A stretch of 64,000 nt of DNA from Hippopus hippopus (lineage: Eukaryota > Mollusca > Bivalvia > Cardiida > Cardiidae). Below the pieces are notes generated by a model that ran no database searches, was not told the DNA's origin, and worked only from the letters and a program-made list of their open reading frames with translations. Shown piece by piece: positions 63,810 through 64,000 of the stretch; position 1 is the first letter of the stretch, and the number at the start of each line of letters is the position of its first letter. The stretch spans positions 11,559,565-11,623,564 of the forward strand of contig OX328107.1 in assembly GCA_946811185.2 (NCBI GenBank), read 5' to 3'. The position numbers and the translations under genes were made by a program.

Positions 63810-64000
63810 ATGGATATTATAAATTTATCATGGAACGAAGTAGTATCAAAGAGATTTAATCACACCCTTTTACCAAAAAGTATTAGAGGGTTAATCGTAG
63901 GTAAATCAGGATGTGGCAAGACCACTCTTTTACTTAACCTTCTACTCCGACCGGGTTGGCTTGACTACAACGAGTTGTGTGTTTTCGGAAAAAGTCTTTT
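63810..64000 (+). CDS. packaging ATPase, N-terminal part (runs off window)
   Basis: The first 63 residues are nearly identical to element 2: SWNEVVSKRFNHTLLPKSIR, Walker A GKSGCGKTT (tryptophan to cysteine change) and LLRPGWLDYNELCVFGKS. No break is seen in the visible part. Role as for 51337-52119. Confidence 0.9.
   Translation, partial: MDIINLSWNEVVSKRFNHTLLPKSIRGLIVGKSGCGKTTLLLNLLLRPGWLDYNELCVFGKSL

Larger units (their letters stand above)
59759..64000. mobile_element. Polinton element 3, rearranged, continuing beyond the window
   Basis: It contains a PolB C-terminal piece, an accessory gene, fibre, protease, the zinc ribbon-PLA2-integrase fusion and the start of a packaging ATPase. Most proteins are close to element 2. 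The block from fibre to ATPase runs in the opposite direction to element 2, while the PolB piece does not, so the two parts were joined by deletion/inversion or by a different ancestral layout. No left TIR is found. Most genes are frameshifted. Confidence 0.9.

Overview
The window looks like animal genomic DNA, most likely from a bivalve mollusc. The host part is AT-rich and intron-containing. It is packed with tRNA-derived SINEs, ~145-bp tandem repeats of the kind common in bivalves, mariner/Tc1 remnants, TTAA-flanked MITEs and a LINE fragment. The bivalve assignment rests on repeat style and is an inference.

The main content is three Polinton/Maverick (adintovirus-like) integrated DNA-virus elements. 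Element 1 (about 1-11020, left end outside the window) carries an integrase C-terminus, adenain-like protease, phage-like fibre with YVD repeats, penton, a pX-like protein, a dUTPase-fold-like protein, a highly conserved membrane protein, a double-jelly-roll-type major capsid protein, a gene with tandem SAP-like repeats, and only the last part of PolB. Element 2 (40257-56314) is complete in structure: about 442-bp terminal inverted repeats (TIRs), a perfect 6-bp target duplication AATGAT on both sides, and about 17 genes including PolB, capsid proteins, packaging ATPase, a zinc ribbon-PLA2-integrase-chromodomain fusion, protease and fibre. Element 3 (about 59760 to beyond 64000) is a rearranged, truncated relative of element 2.

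The Polinton genes form two facing blocks: a morphogenesis block (PolB, MCP, penton, ATPase) and an integration/maturation/fibre block. Nearly every start codon directly follows a TATAAA-like motif. Several gene ends carry a perfect AT-rich hairpin with 12-15 bp arms. Many genes are broken by in-frame stops or by indels, several of the latter in A/T runs. In element 2 this contrasts with near-identical TIRs and an intact target duplication.

Between the elements (11-40 kb) lie repeats and one host gene in five phase-compatible exons (23054-30067). It ends in a chymotrypsin-like serine protease domain, and a stop codon in exon 2 suggests a pseudogene or a sequence error. The flank at 56.3-59.7 kb is repetitive and non-coding.

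Most noteworthy: elements 1 and 3 both keep only the same ~65-codon C-terminal piece of PolB, cut at nearly the same residue, next to a divergently transcribed accessory gene. One membrane protein is much more conserved between elements 1 and 2 than their capsid genes. The promoter and gene-end signals are shared by all three elements.
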